From assembly GCA_028719205.1 (NCBI GenBank), contig JAQUKH010000007.1:1-64000 (forward strand): a stretch of DNA of 64,000 bases, given 5' to 3'. The translations under genes and the position numbers were made by a program. Positions 31,328 through 39,483 of this stretch are shown one piece after another (the stretch's first letter is position 1; each line of letters starts with the position of its first letter). The stretch comes from a bacterium (lineage in GTDB: Bacteria > JACRDZ01 > JAQUKH01). Below the pieces are notes generated by a model that saw nothing but the letters and a program-made list of their open reading frames with translations, ran no database searches and was not told where the DNA came from.

Positions 31328-32800
31328 ATGCCTGATATTAAACTGGAAATCCTATTAAACGCCCTGCCTGAAAAGAAAATTACGGGCAATGCAGGCATAG
31401 TGATCAAAAATATATCATCCCATTCCAAACAAATAATCCCGGGAACATTATTTGTCGCGATCCCGGGCTTTGTAGTCGACGGTTTGGAATTTATCCCTGA
31501 GGCAATTAAAAACGGCGCGACAGCGGTTGTTGCCGAGAAAGATTTCATCTGCCCGGATAACGTCACTAAAATAATTATTCCGTCCGCAAGAAAGGCAATA
31601 GCCTGGTTAGCCGCCTGTTTTTATGATCATCCCTCCGAGAAACTTAAACTTATAGGAATTACCGGGACAAAAGGAAAATCTACAACTTCCCACCTGATCT
31701 ACTCCATATTGAATGAAAGTAAATTTAAAACCGGTTTATCCACCACCATTGAAGTAAGAACAACAAAAAGTAAAATAGAAACAAAAAGAACCACTAATGA
31801 GGCATTGGATATTCAAAAATTTCTGGATCAGCTGGTCAGGGAAAAAGCCGATTACGCTGTCATGGAAGTTTCTTCGCACGGGCTCGCCCTGGACAGAGTT
31901 ACAGGCTGCAGGTTCGATGTGGCCCTTTTTACTAATCTTTCTCACGACCATCTGGATTTCCATCATACCCTTTCAGAATATCTGGCTGCTAAACTCATGC
32001 TTTTTAAGATGCTTAAAGACTCAGGTACCGGCATAGTAAATATTGATGATCCTAACAGCCGGATCTTTATGGATATCCGCGAACAAAATGTATTAACATA
32101 CAGCCTGAATCAAAAAGCTGATATTACCGCGGACAAAATTATTTATAGCGAAAAAGGCATATCCTGCCTGATACATACACCCCGCGGGGATTTCAGCCTT
32201 CAGTCTTCCCTTCATGGCGCGTTTAATATTTACAATATTCTGGCGGCAACCGCCATCGGAATTTCCCTGGAAATAAGCCTGATAAACATAAAAATCGGGT
32301 TAGAAAAAGTAACTTACCTTCAGGGAAGATTTGAATACATTGAATGCGGACAGCCTTTTAAAATAATAATAGATTACGCGCATTCACCTGATAGTTTAGA
32401 ACAGGTTTTAAAAACCGCGAGAAGTTTAACTAAAGGCAGGGTCTTACTTGTATTTGGCGCGACGGGAAACCGCGATAAAACCAAAAGGCCGGTAATGGGA
32501 AAAATCGCCGCGGAATTATCCGATTTTTTTATTATCACAAATGATGATACTTATAATGAAGACCCTATGGAGATCATTGAACAGATAAAAAGCGGCCTGA
32601 AAACAATTAAAGATATCCAATACAAAGTAATTCCTGACCGTAGAAACGCTATCTCCTCGTTAATAAAAGAAGCTAAACCGAATGATTTTCTTATTATCGC
32701 GGGCAAAGGACATGAAACAAAACAGATATTGAAAGATAAAACTATCGACTTTAGTGACCGTAAAATAGCGGAAGAAATATTACGGGAAAAACAATGCTGA
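31328..32800 (+). CDS. murE: MurE-like UDP-MurNAc-tripeptide ligase
   Basis: The 490-residue Mur ligase has an N-terminal UDP-binding domain (VKNISSHSKQIIPGTLFVAIPG-like), the P-loop GITGTKGKSTTSH, EVSSHGLALDRV, FTNLSHDHLDFHHTLSEY, and the C-terminal IIDYAHSPDSLEQVL and FGATGNRDKTKRPVMG. It adds the third stem-peptide residue in the cytoplasm. The specificity loop is TNDDTYNEDP, not the DNPR of meso-diaminopimelate-adding enzymes, so the amino acid added is open. It ends TGCTGA, with the next gene's ATG overlapping. Neighbours are cell-wall genes. Confidence 0.9.
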   Translation: MPDIKLEILLNALPEKKITGNAGIVIKNISSHSKQIIPGTLFVAIPGFVVDGLEFIPEAIKNGATAVVAEKDFICPDNVTKIIIPSARKAIAWLAACFYDHPSEKLKLIGITGTKGKSTTSHLIYSILNESKFKTGLSTTIEVRTTKSKIETKRTTNEALDIQKFLDQLVREKADYAVMEVSSHGLALDRVTGCRFDVALFTNLSHDHLDFHHTLSEYLAAKLMLFKMLKDSGTGIVNIDDPNSRIFMDIREQNVLTYSLNQKADITADKIIYSEKGISCLIHTPRGDFSLQSSLHGAFNIYNILAATAIGISLEISLINIKIGLEKVTYLQGRFEYIECGQPFKIIIDYAHSPDSLEQVLKTARSLTKGRVLLVFGATGNRDKTKRPVMGKIAAELSDFFIITNDDTYNEDPMEIIEQIKSGLKTIKDIQYKVIPDRRNAISSLIKEAKPNDFLIIAGKGHETKQILKDKTIDFSDRKIAEEILREKQC

Positions 32801-33624
32801 CAATTTTTACAGTCCCCAAACCATTTATAGGGAAATTTAACGCTATACAGCGAAACGCCCTCCAGAGCTGGGCTCTTCTCAATCCCAAACCTGAAATTAT
32901 TTTATTTGATAAAGTTGAGGGAACAGAAACCGTTGTAAAAGATCTTGGCATACAAAATATCCCCGATATTTCATATAATGAGTTTGGAACTCCGCTTGTA
33001 AATTCAATATTTAAAAAAGCCCGATCCATCGTGAAAAACGACTTGCTCGCTTATGTGAATACCGATACTATTCTTACAGACAGCATTTTTTCAGCCGTTG
33101 AAACAGCCGGGAAATATATTCTTGGCAATGAGTTTTTGATCATAGGCAAACGCTGGAGTATTTATCTGGACAGGCCGTTTAATTTTAAAAAAGGAGATTG
33201 GCAGGACGGCCTTAAAAATTTCAGGGAATATAACGGTAACGGATTTATGGGGCATGCCGGCCAGATCGACTATCTTATTTTCCCGAGAGAAATTGAATGG
33301 AATATCCCACCTTTCGCGACCGAAAGCGGCGTTTGGGACGGATGGTTCATCTATAACGCCCTAAATTTGGGAATCCCCGTAATAGACGCAAGCAATTTCA
33401 TAACCGCCTACCATCAGGAGCATTTCAATTTTGATCTTGTGCCTGAGAACAAACAGGACGCGAAAACCGAACGCAAAAACAATTTGAAACTGCGCGGCGG
33501 CTTTTCCTGCCAAAACACAATTCTGGATTCCACCCACTTATTAACCTATCAGGGATTAGAAAAAACATCGGCTTTCAGGAAATTCTCGTCAAAGTTTTTA
33601 AAAATAAAAATGTTGTTTGAATAA
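32794..33624 (+). CDS. Unknown protein, glycosyltransferase (GT-A)-like
   Basis: I do not recognise a named family in these 276 residues. The N-terminus FTVPKPFIGKFNAIQRNALQ and the segment LLAYVNTDTILTDSIFSAVE resemble the nucleotide-sugar binding half of GT-A enzymes, with NTD in place of DXD. The rest has many aromatic residues (FATESGVWDGWFIYNALNLG, YHQEHFNFDL). No signal peptide or membrane span is seen. It overlaps the murE stop by 7 bases and is the last gene of the cell-wall operon, so a role in envelope glycan or peptidoglycan modification is possible. Confidence 0.6.
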   Translation: MLTIFTVPKPFIGKFNAIQRNALQSWALLNPKPEIILFDKVEGTETVVKDLGIQNIPDISYNEFGTPLVNSIFKKARSIVKNDLLAYVNTDTILTDSIFSAVETAGKYILGNEFLIIGKRWSIYLDRPFNFKKGDWQDGLKNFREYNGNGFMGHAGQIDYLIFPREIEWNIPPFATESGVWDGWFIYNALNLGIPVIDASNFITAYHQEHFNFDLVPENKQDAKTERKNNLKLRGGFSCQNTILDSTHLLTYQGLEKTSAFRKFSSKFLKIKMLFE

Positions 33625-33699
33625 AGGAAAACCCCCTTTTATTCCCCTTTATCAGGGAGATATTACTGAACTACTCTTATCGTTAATATTTATTCATAG

Positions 33700-35022
33700 T
33701 TAAGTTTTTAATGTTAATTGGGCTTCAAGCACTTTTTCATGGCGTATCTTACGTATAACTACTCTTAAATTCCCATATTCAAGTATATCTCCTCCGCGAG
33801 GCGGGCGGCCTAACCGGTTGGTTATCAAGCCGGTCAAGGTAGGTGCAGTTTGCCCTTCAGAAAAAGCAGAAAGGTCTATCCCGGCGGTTTCTTTAAGGAG
33901 GGATAGAGAAACGCCTCCGCCGACAACCCAACTTTCTCCCACAGGAACTATATAAATAGGAAGCCTGTCATGTTCATCGCGGATCTCTCCTACAAGCTCT
34001 TCCATTACATCTTCCAACGTGATCATTCCTGCCACGGACATTGAATTATCGCGTATTAAAGCGATATGCGTATGATTCTTTATCATCATCTCGAGAGCCG
34101 CGGCAACAGACATATCCGTTGGAATACTCGGAACAGGGTGCAAAATAGACCTTAAGGACATCCTGTCGGGAGAAAGCCTCATTAAAATAACAATATCCTT
34201 AAAGTTAACATAACCGATGATGGCCTGAGGATCGCCTTTGCGTTCGGTTACAGGAAATCTTGTATGCAGGTAAAGATGAGCGGCTATAAGGCAATCTTCC
34301 AGCGCGTCATCCACATTAAGCATATTTATATAAGCTGCCTGCAGCATGATACCCTGTACAGAATAGTGAGAAAGCCTGACAGTATTTTTAATTATATCCT
34401 CTTCCCGCCTTCCAATTACATGAGATGAACGCGCCATGTATACCGCGGCATGCAATTCCTTCAGTTCCGCGGGCTCAGAATATGCTGATTCTTTTCCCAT
34501 CGGGCGCAGGTTTTCCTGTATCCAATTTACAATACCGGTTACGGTTGATTCAAATAGCATTACTAATGGTTTAAGAATGAGCGCGAAACTTTTTATAACA
34601 GGCGAAAGCTTAAGGCAAAATGCCTCCGGATTTTTAAGAGCGAATATTTTTGGGATCAATTCGCCAAAAATTATTGAAATTATTGTCAGCGGCAGGACAA
34701 CTATTGAGATGGCAAAAATTTCCGATAATCCATAGGATAATCCAAACGAGTTTTTTAAAAATGGAGCCAGAGATTCTTTTGCCCCGGCGCCTCCCGTGGC
34801 GGCGGCAATCGCGCCGAAAAGCGTAATTCCGAGTTGTATTACGGCAAGGCTGGCCGATATGTTTTCTTTCATGTAAACAGCTGATCTCGCGCCGTGTTTT
34901 TTCTCCTGTTCAAGTATCCGAAGCCTTGCCAGAGACACAGCCGCCAGTGAGATCTCATATCCGGCGAAAATACCGTTCATCGCTATCATGCTGAGTATTA
35001 CTATGATTTCAAGTGTCCACAT
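33700..35022 (-). CDS. CNNM/HlyC-CorC family transporter-like protein
   Basis: Order in 440 residues: DUF21 (CNNM) membrane domain with about three to four spans (1-170; LEIIVILSMIAMNGIFAGYEISL, ISIVVLPLTIISIIFGELIPK with the GELIPK signature); a CBS pair (about 215-335; VQGIMLQAAYINMLNVDD, MSVAAALEMMIKNHTHIALIRD, GMITLEDVMEELVGEIRDE); and a C-terminal CorC_HlyC domain (VVGGGVSLSLLKETAGIDL). The family is tied to Mg or Co handling and is often misnamed hemolysin. It is monocistronic and convergent with the cell-wall operon. Confidence 0.92.
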   Translation of the reverse strand: MWTLEIIVILSMIAMNGIFAGYEISLAAVSLARLRILEQEKKHGARSAVYMKENISASLAVIQLGITLFGAIAAATGGAGAKESLAPFLKNSFGLSYGLSEIFAISIVVLPLTIISIIFGELIPKIFALKNPEAFCLKLSPVIKSFALILKPLVMLFESTVTGIVNWIQENLRPMGKESAYSEPAELKELHAAVYMARSSHVIGRREEDIIKNTVRLSHYSVQGIMLQAAYINMLNVDDALEDCLIAAHLYLHTRFPVTERKGDPQAIIGYVNFKDIVILMRLSPDRMSLRSILHPVPSIPTDMSVAAALEMMIKNHTHIALIRDNSMSVAGMITLEDVMEELVGEIRDEHDRLPIYIVPVGESWVVGGGVSLSLLKETAGIDLSAFSEGQTAPTLTGLITNRLGRPPRGGDILEYGNLRVVIRKIRHEKVLEAQLTLKT

Positions 35023-35190
35023 TTACACCCCCGCAGGTAATTTAAAATTTAATATGAACTATTATATATTTTAATTGTATTATCGGCAACTTCCGAATTA
35101 TCTGAAAAGGTGGAAAAAAGACAGAAATTAATAGATTCTGCCAATTGATTTAATTTTAAATAACTCTAAAATATTAGAAAGGAAATTTAT

Positions 35191-35754
35191 ATGCTTAAAC
35201 AAATCTTAAAATTCAGAATTTTTATCGTTATTTCTTTAATACTGATGTTATTTTGCTCAGCTACATTGGCCTGGGATGGAAGGTATCGTTACCGTCGCGG
35301 CAGATGGTATCGTGACCGTGATTGGTTCTGGTTCAGTATTGGCGGGCCCACAATCACTATAGGAACGGTTGTTTCAACTTTGCCGCCTACCTATTCAATT
35401 GTTTTTTTCGGGAACATGCCATATTATTATTATGATGATTTCTACTACAGGCCATATTATCCCAGCGGCTATATTGTGGTTCCGGCACCTGCTCAGCCTG
35501 CTATCATTATGCCCAAGACTTCTGAAACTACTACTGTTTATAACACAGTCATAGTTCATAATCCTCCTGCTGCCATAACACAGCAGGATAGTTTTACCGT
35601 GAATATTCCTAACCCCAACTCAAAGGGAGAATACATACCTGTAACTTTAAAAAGAGTAAACAACGGTTTTACCGGCCCTCAGGGTGAGTTTTATAAGGAA
35701 TTCCCCTCTATAGAACAACTGCAGGTAATGTATGGAAATAAAGGCAGTCATTAA
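35191..35754 (+). CDS. Small secreted Tyr-rich protein (DUF6515-like)
   Basis: The 187-residue protein has a signal peptide (IFIVISLILMLFCSATLAW). It continues with an Arg/Tyr/Trp-rich start (GRYRYRRGRWYRDRDWFWF), an aromatic segment (NMPYYYYDDFYYRPYYPSGY) and a proline-rich linker. The C-terminal domain has FTVNIPNPNSKGEYIPVTL and GFTGPQGEFYKEFPSIEQLQ. The layout resembles DUF6515 periplasmic proteins. An AGAAAGGAAA ribosome binding site fixes the start. Function unknown; probably periplasmic or outer-membrane associated. Confidence 0.7.
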   Translation: MLKQILKFRIFIVISLILMLFCSATLAWDGRYRYRRGRWYRDRDWFWFSIGGPTITIGTVVSTLPPTYSIVFFGNMPYYYYDDFYYRPYYPSGYIVVPAPAQPAIIMPKTSETTTVYNTVIVHNPPAAITQQDSFTVNIPNPNSKGEYIPVTLKRVNNGFTGPQGEFYKEFPSIEQLQVMYGNKGSH

Positions 35755-35772
35755 TTACTAATTTTGATGATT

Positions 35773-36963
35773 TTATATATGTTGAATTACTTTATCGTAA
35801 ATCTCTTTACTATAAAAACCTTTACTCAATAAAAAGTCTAACTTTTTCTGATTTTTATCGCTATATAACGAACCGGATGGATCAAGAAAATCTTTAAACG
35901 TTTTATTTTTAATATAATATTCATAAACAGCACCCACCCATTCCGCCAGGTCTTCCGGCGGACATTCACCGCCCTGCCCGCCCAGAAAAGCATTTTTAAC
36001 ATGCGTTTCTCTAAAATTAGCCGCGAATTCCTGCATATCTGTTCCTTTAAAATAACAGGAAACACCGGAAATCGCTGTCCATTCGCTTTTATCATCGGGA
36101 ACGCCTGTAGCAATACGCAGCTTAAAATCATAGACATGCGCCGCTTCATGGAAAAAAACATTCGGGTCATCATAATTTGACTTTTTTAACATTATACTCA
36201 TAGATTTAAAATCGGATGATCCCAATTCTCCCCGTTTAAAACGCTCGTCCTCAGCAAAGATCACGTGTTTTATCGACCTCGCGAAATCTTCGGGCAGGAG
36301 AGCGATGTATGATTTGACCTTATCTCTTGATATTTGATCCGGAAAATGATGCAATTTTACGCCCCTGTATTCTTCCTGGCTGCGCTCATTCAGGAGTTCG
36401 TTTAAATCAGGGCAGGAGGAATTCATAACAAATTCCCGGTCAACGGGATCCTCCTCAATGAGGCTGCCTACGGAAGTAATGAACTTGTCTATTTCAAAAT
36501 TATCATCTTTCCCGAGCCTTATACATGGGATCAACTTGGGAATATCGTCTGATTCAAGTAATGCTATTTTCGTTACTTCCCGGTTATCGATATAAAATTT
36601 AGTGGAAGCGTTGTTCCATGTTAATTTGATATCATGCCAATCCATGATCTTAAAATCATAAGGACTAATGAACGCGGTTAAGAGGCACCGCCCAAAGAAC
36701 CTTCTGGCGATCATTTTATCTTTAATTATTTCGACTTCGTAACGTTCAGAAGCGTCTGAAGAAACACCAAGCACCAGAACATGGTTATGCGGATCCGTGG
36801 AAATATCTCTCAATAATTTTACCCGGAATTCAATTGTTCCCAGTCCGCCGTGAATGCTTTGAGAATCGATATCCCGGAACATCGCGGCTCCATTTACGGT
36901 AACCGGAGGAGAAAAAATCATCAAACAAATTATTATTGTGAAAATTAATATATTTTTATTCAT
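35773..36963 (-). CDS. Secreted HExxH metallopeptidase with LamG-like N-terminal domain
   Basis: I take the ATG at 36963 (a TTG at 36975 is possible), giving 396 residues with a signal peptide (ILIFTIIICLMIFSPPVTVNG). Residues about 30-175 look like a concanavalin/LamG-type domain (GTIEFRVKLLRDIST, MDWHDIKLTWNNASTKFYID). The C-terminal half has FFHEAAHVYDFKLR (zinc site H272, E273, H276) and further on MQEFAANFRETHVKNAF, which could provide the third ligand, then AEWVGAVYEYYIKN. This is the gluzincin-type arrangement with a glutamate downstream. It is probably an extracellular or periplasmic protease or autolysin; the substrate is unknown. Confidence 0.7.
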   Translation of the reverse strand: MNKNILIFTIIICLMIFSPPVTVNGAAMFRDIDSQSIHGGLGTIEFRVKLLRDISTDPHNHVLVLGVSSDASERYEVEIIKDKMIARRFFGRCLLTAFISPYDFKIMDWHDIKLTWNNASTKFYIDNREVTKIALLESDDIPKLIPCIRLGKDDNFEIDKFITSVGSLIEEDPVDREFVMNSSCPDLNELLNERSQEEYRGVKLHHFPDQISRDKVKSYIALLPEDFARSIKHVIFAEDERFKRGELGSSDFKSMSIMLKKSNYDDPNVFFHEAAHVYDFKLRIATGVPDDKSEWTAISGVSCYFKGTDMQEFAANFRETHVKNAFLGGQGGECPPEDLAEWVGAVYEYYIKNKTFKDFLDPSGSLYSDKNQKKLDFLLSKGFYSKEIYDKVIQHI

Positions 36964-37014
36964 CTTTGCGTACAATATCTTACCCCTTTTTCGTACAATA
37001 TTCCATTCAATTAT

Positions 37015-37042
37015 AAAAAAGGCCCCAAATGGAGCCTTTTTT
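37015..37042 (-). terminator. Rho-independent terminator (bidirectional)
   Basis: AAAAAAGGC (37015-37023) pairs with GCCTTTTTT (37034-37042), and CC/GG pair inside around an AAAT loop. It lies 59 bases past the stop of the propeller gene ending at 37101, between it and the metallopeptidase gene. Confidence 0.75.
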
Positions 37043-37100
37043 AAAAGTATTCATTTAAATTTCTTCTTTTACTCTCATTATTCATTATTAATACCACAAC

Positions 37101-38225
37101 TCACCATATTTGATAATAATACAAATGCTGCCCACCTCTCTTTAATATTAAAAGATACTTTCCATTATTAGTCAGATGTATAAATTTATAGCTATCTAGG
37201 TCTCCTTCAATATATTTCTTCCACACAGAATTGTTCCGGGCATCAAAAACAACAATATTCTCAGGCATATTTTGAGTACCAACTAAATAATTTCCTCCAT
37301 TAGATAATTTCACATTTACTAAACTTAATTCTCTTTCGATCTTTAAATTTTTATCTGGAAGGTTTAAAACTTGAAAACTGCTGTCATATTGAAATAGAAC
37401 TGCATTTCCATCAGGAGAGATAAATGCTTTTTTAACTATTTCTGGTATTTCAGTAACAACATTTCCTAAACAATCATAAATTCTATGAGAGTCTTTAAAA
37501 TTCCATACTAAATATCCACCTTTCGTTACTTCAACTATTCCTGATTGACCGAACCAATATGATTTGAATTTACCTTCCCATCTTAATTCTCCTTGACGAT
37601 TATAAGTATGAATTGTTATATCTTTATTATTAGAACTCATCCATTCGCCTATGTTTACTCCTCCTACAAAATAATTACTATTAATAGAAAACACCATTCC
37701 ATCAGGGATAGATTTTTCCCAAAGCAAATCTCCATTACTATTATATGCCCTGGTAGTGCCATCTTCTTCAAAATCACTCAAAATATACCATGTAGCATCT
37801 GGTGATAATATTGGAATTCCACGGGCAGATTTTTTCCAATATTCATTACCTTCTCTTGGAATAAAATGTAGTTCTGATACAGGAGAATCCAATATATTTG
37901 GAGAAAGATCATCAAAACTATCGCAATACATTATTTTACTTCCATCTGCTGAAATATTAATATTCATTATACCTGCATTTATTTTTGGGCCTAGATGTAA
38001 TCTTTCATATCCTTGATTATCAATTAAAACTAATTGCCCACTCATTTTATCACTAATTAATACATCCCCTGATTCCTCCGCTATTGTTATCTCATCAATT
38101 TTGAATGAATATTCCTTCTCCCAAATCAGTTTTGGAAATCCGGGGGCAAAAGCATAAGCTTCATAATAAAATATACAAAACATAAAAATCAAAATACAAA
38201 ATAGTAAATGAATTTTTAATTTCAT
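37101..38225 (-). CDS. Secreted beta-propeller protein
   Basis: The 374-residue protein has a signal peptide (IHLLFCILIFMFCIFYYEAYA). It continues with repeated propeller strands of the kind ISADGSKIMYCD, LSPDATWYILSDF, YNSNGDLLWEKSIPDG, YNRQGELRWEGKFKSYWF, ISPDGNAVLFQYDSS and LTNNGKYLLILKRGG. The WEK and SPDG words are those of PQQ-like/WD40-like propellers. No catalytic motif is visible. It belongs to a block of minus-strand secreted propeller genes with unusually AT-rich codons. The start ATG at 38225 follows the weak site GGAGGTAATAAA. Confidence 0.75.
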   Translation of the reverse strand: MKLKIHLLFCILIFMFCIFYYEAYAFAPGFPKLIWEKEYSFKIDEITIAEESGDVLISDKMSGQLVLIDNQGYERLHLGPKINAGIMNINISADGSKIMYCDSFDDLSPNILDSPVSELHFIPREGNEYWKKSARGIPILSPDATWYILSDFEEDGTTRAYNSNGDLLWEKSIPDGMVFSINSNYFVGGVNIGEWMSSNNKDITIHTYNRQGELRWEGKFKSYWFGQSGIVEVTKGGYLVWNFKDSHRIYDCLGNVVTEIPEIVKKAFISPDGNAVLFQYDSSFQVLNLPDKNLKIERELSLVNVKLSNGGNYLVGTQNMPENIVVFDARNNSVWKKYIEGDLDSYKFIHLTNNGKYLLILKRGGQHLYYYQIW

Positions 38226-38274
38226 TTTATTACCTCCAATTTAAAAGATATGTAGTTTATCAAATAATCCATCG

Positions 38275-38421
38275 CTAAAGAGAAACCGCTGGATACAGAG
38301 GAATATCGTCAGAATAATCAGGAAATTCAATGCAAGGGGAATCCGCAAATGATAATTTTATTAAGAAGAATATATTTAATAATATAAAAAGTAATATAAT
38401 TTTATTAGATTTTGTTTCCAT
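38275..38421 (-). CDS. Short secreted peptide (48 codons)
   Basis: This small frame starts at an ATG at 38421 and ends in TAG at 38275. The first 26 residues form a clear signal peptide: a basic start (METKSNK), a core of I, L and F, and an SFA cleavage site. About 22 residues remain (DSPCIEFPDYSDDIPLYPAV). It lies between two secreted propeller genes. It may be a real secreted peptide or the surviving 5' end of a decayed secreted-protein gene. The ribosome binding site is weak. Confidence 0.45.
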   Translation of the reverse strand: METKSNKIILLFILLNIFFLIKLSFADSPCIEFPDYSDDIPLYPAVSL

Positions 38422-38429
38422 TTTGTCTT

Positions 38430-39479
38430 TTATTTAAAATAAATTGCAGCAACACCAAATTTTATTGTTAATTCCCCTTTTACTTTTTTTTCATTAAAAT
38501 CTAGCACTCTAATATAACCTTCCGTACGATCACCTCCAGCGCCAAGCACTAAAATAGATTCATCCGGTGATATAGCTAGAACAGAACCAAAATCACCTAG
38601 AAAAGATTCTTCACGAGAAAAATTATCTGTATTTATTTTTACAAGAAAAACATTTCTATAAGGCTCCACAGAAAGAAGCTCAGCTCTTAATGTATATAAA
38701 TATCTACCATCATTCGAACAGATAGTAGGGAATCCATCACTTTCTAAATCCTGTATAAGAGAACCAGTTTCAGCATTTAATACTAATTCATGGTATTTTG
38801 GCAGTTCATTAAACATTTCACGACCATTTATATATAGCCTCTTATTATCCGGAGATAAAATAAAGCTATTTATCATATCAATCATAGGCAATTCCGGAAG
38901 ATTGAAGGTTTTTGCTAAACCAAAATTATTTGTATCCCTCTTTTCAATTATCATCTTTCCGCTATTATTTTTTTCTGATATACGATATAAATATTTACCA
39001 TCTGATGTAAATTGATAATATTGAAATAATTGCTCAGGAATTTCAGAATAAGTATAATCACTGCCATTAAATGTGTAAATCAAAGTCCGATGTTCACTTT
39101 GCTTATTATCTGCATTTAGATAAATTTGATTTTTTTGTGGATTAAAAAATATATCTTCATAAAATCTATATGTCTGAGGACATGTAATTGTTTTTTCAAT
39201 TTTAAAATTTATCAAATCAAATATAATTAAATCATTGATATAAAAGCTAAAACCTTTTCTTCGGTTCTTATCATAAGCAATGCCTTTATCATCTCCCATC
39301 ACGTGCGGATAAGTTACTTCTCGTAATATCTTTAATGAATCAAAATCTATTTCATAGATTTCTCCGTGTAAAGAATAAACATAACCAATTTTCTCAGCAT
39401 TTACTTTGCTTGAAGTTATTATTAGTAAAACCAATCCTAAAAACATTTTTGTCATAATTTTGTTTATTATGTTTTTCAT
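38430..39479 (-). CDS. Secreted beta-propeller protein, paralogue of the next gene
   Basis: The 349-residue protein has a signal peptide (MFLGLVLLIITSSKVNA). Propeller blades follow, with EIYEIDFDSLKILREV, GIAYDKNRRKGFSFY, YQFTSDGKYLYRIS, EKRDTNNFGLAKTFNLPE, LSPDNKRLYING and ISPDESILVLGAGGDR, ending YIRVLDFNEKKVKGEL...GVAAIYFK. The gene at 39484-40605 shares this framework almost line by line. These look like YVTN-type seven-bladed propellers. No partner or ligand is known. It starts 4 bases downstream of the paralogue's stop, so the pair is cotranscribed. Confidence 0.75.
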   Translation of the reverse strand: MKNIINKIMTKMFLGLVLLIITSSKVNAEKIGYVYSLHGEIYEIDFDSLKILREVTYPHVMGDDKGIAYDKNRRKGFSFYINDLIIFDLINFKIEKTITCPQTYRFYEDIFFNPQKNQIYLNADNKQSEHRTLIYTFNGSDYTYSEIPEQLFQYYQFTSDGKYLYRISEKNNSGKMIIEKRDTNNFGLAKTFNLPELPMIDMINSFILSPDNKRLYINGREMFNELPKYHELVLNAETGSLIQDLESDGFPTICSNDGRYLYTLRAELLSVEPYRNVFLVKINTDNFSREESFLGDFGSVLAISPDESILVLGAGGDRTEGYIRVLDFNEKKVKGELTIKFGVAAIYFK

Positions 39480-39483
39480 TTTT

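Noticed and set aside
33625-33699. Terminator between the convergent cell-wall and CNNM genes
   Set aside because: C- and T-rich words are present but no stem of useful length followed by a T-run could be drawn.
33700-35022. Hemolysin toxin
   Set aside because: The DUF21-CBS-CorC_HlyC order is that of ion-transport-related CNNM proteins; the hemolysin name is historical.
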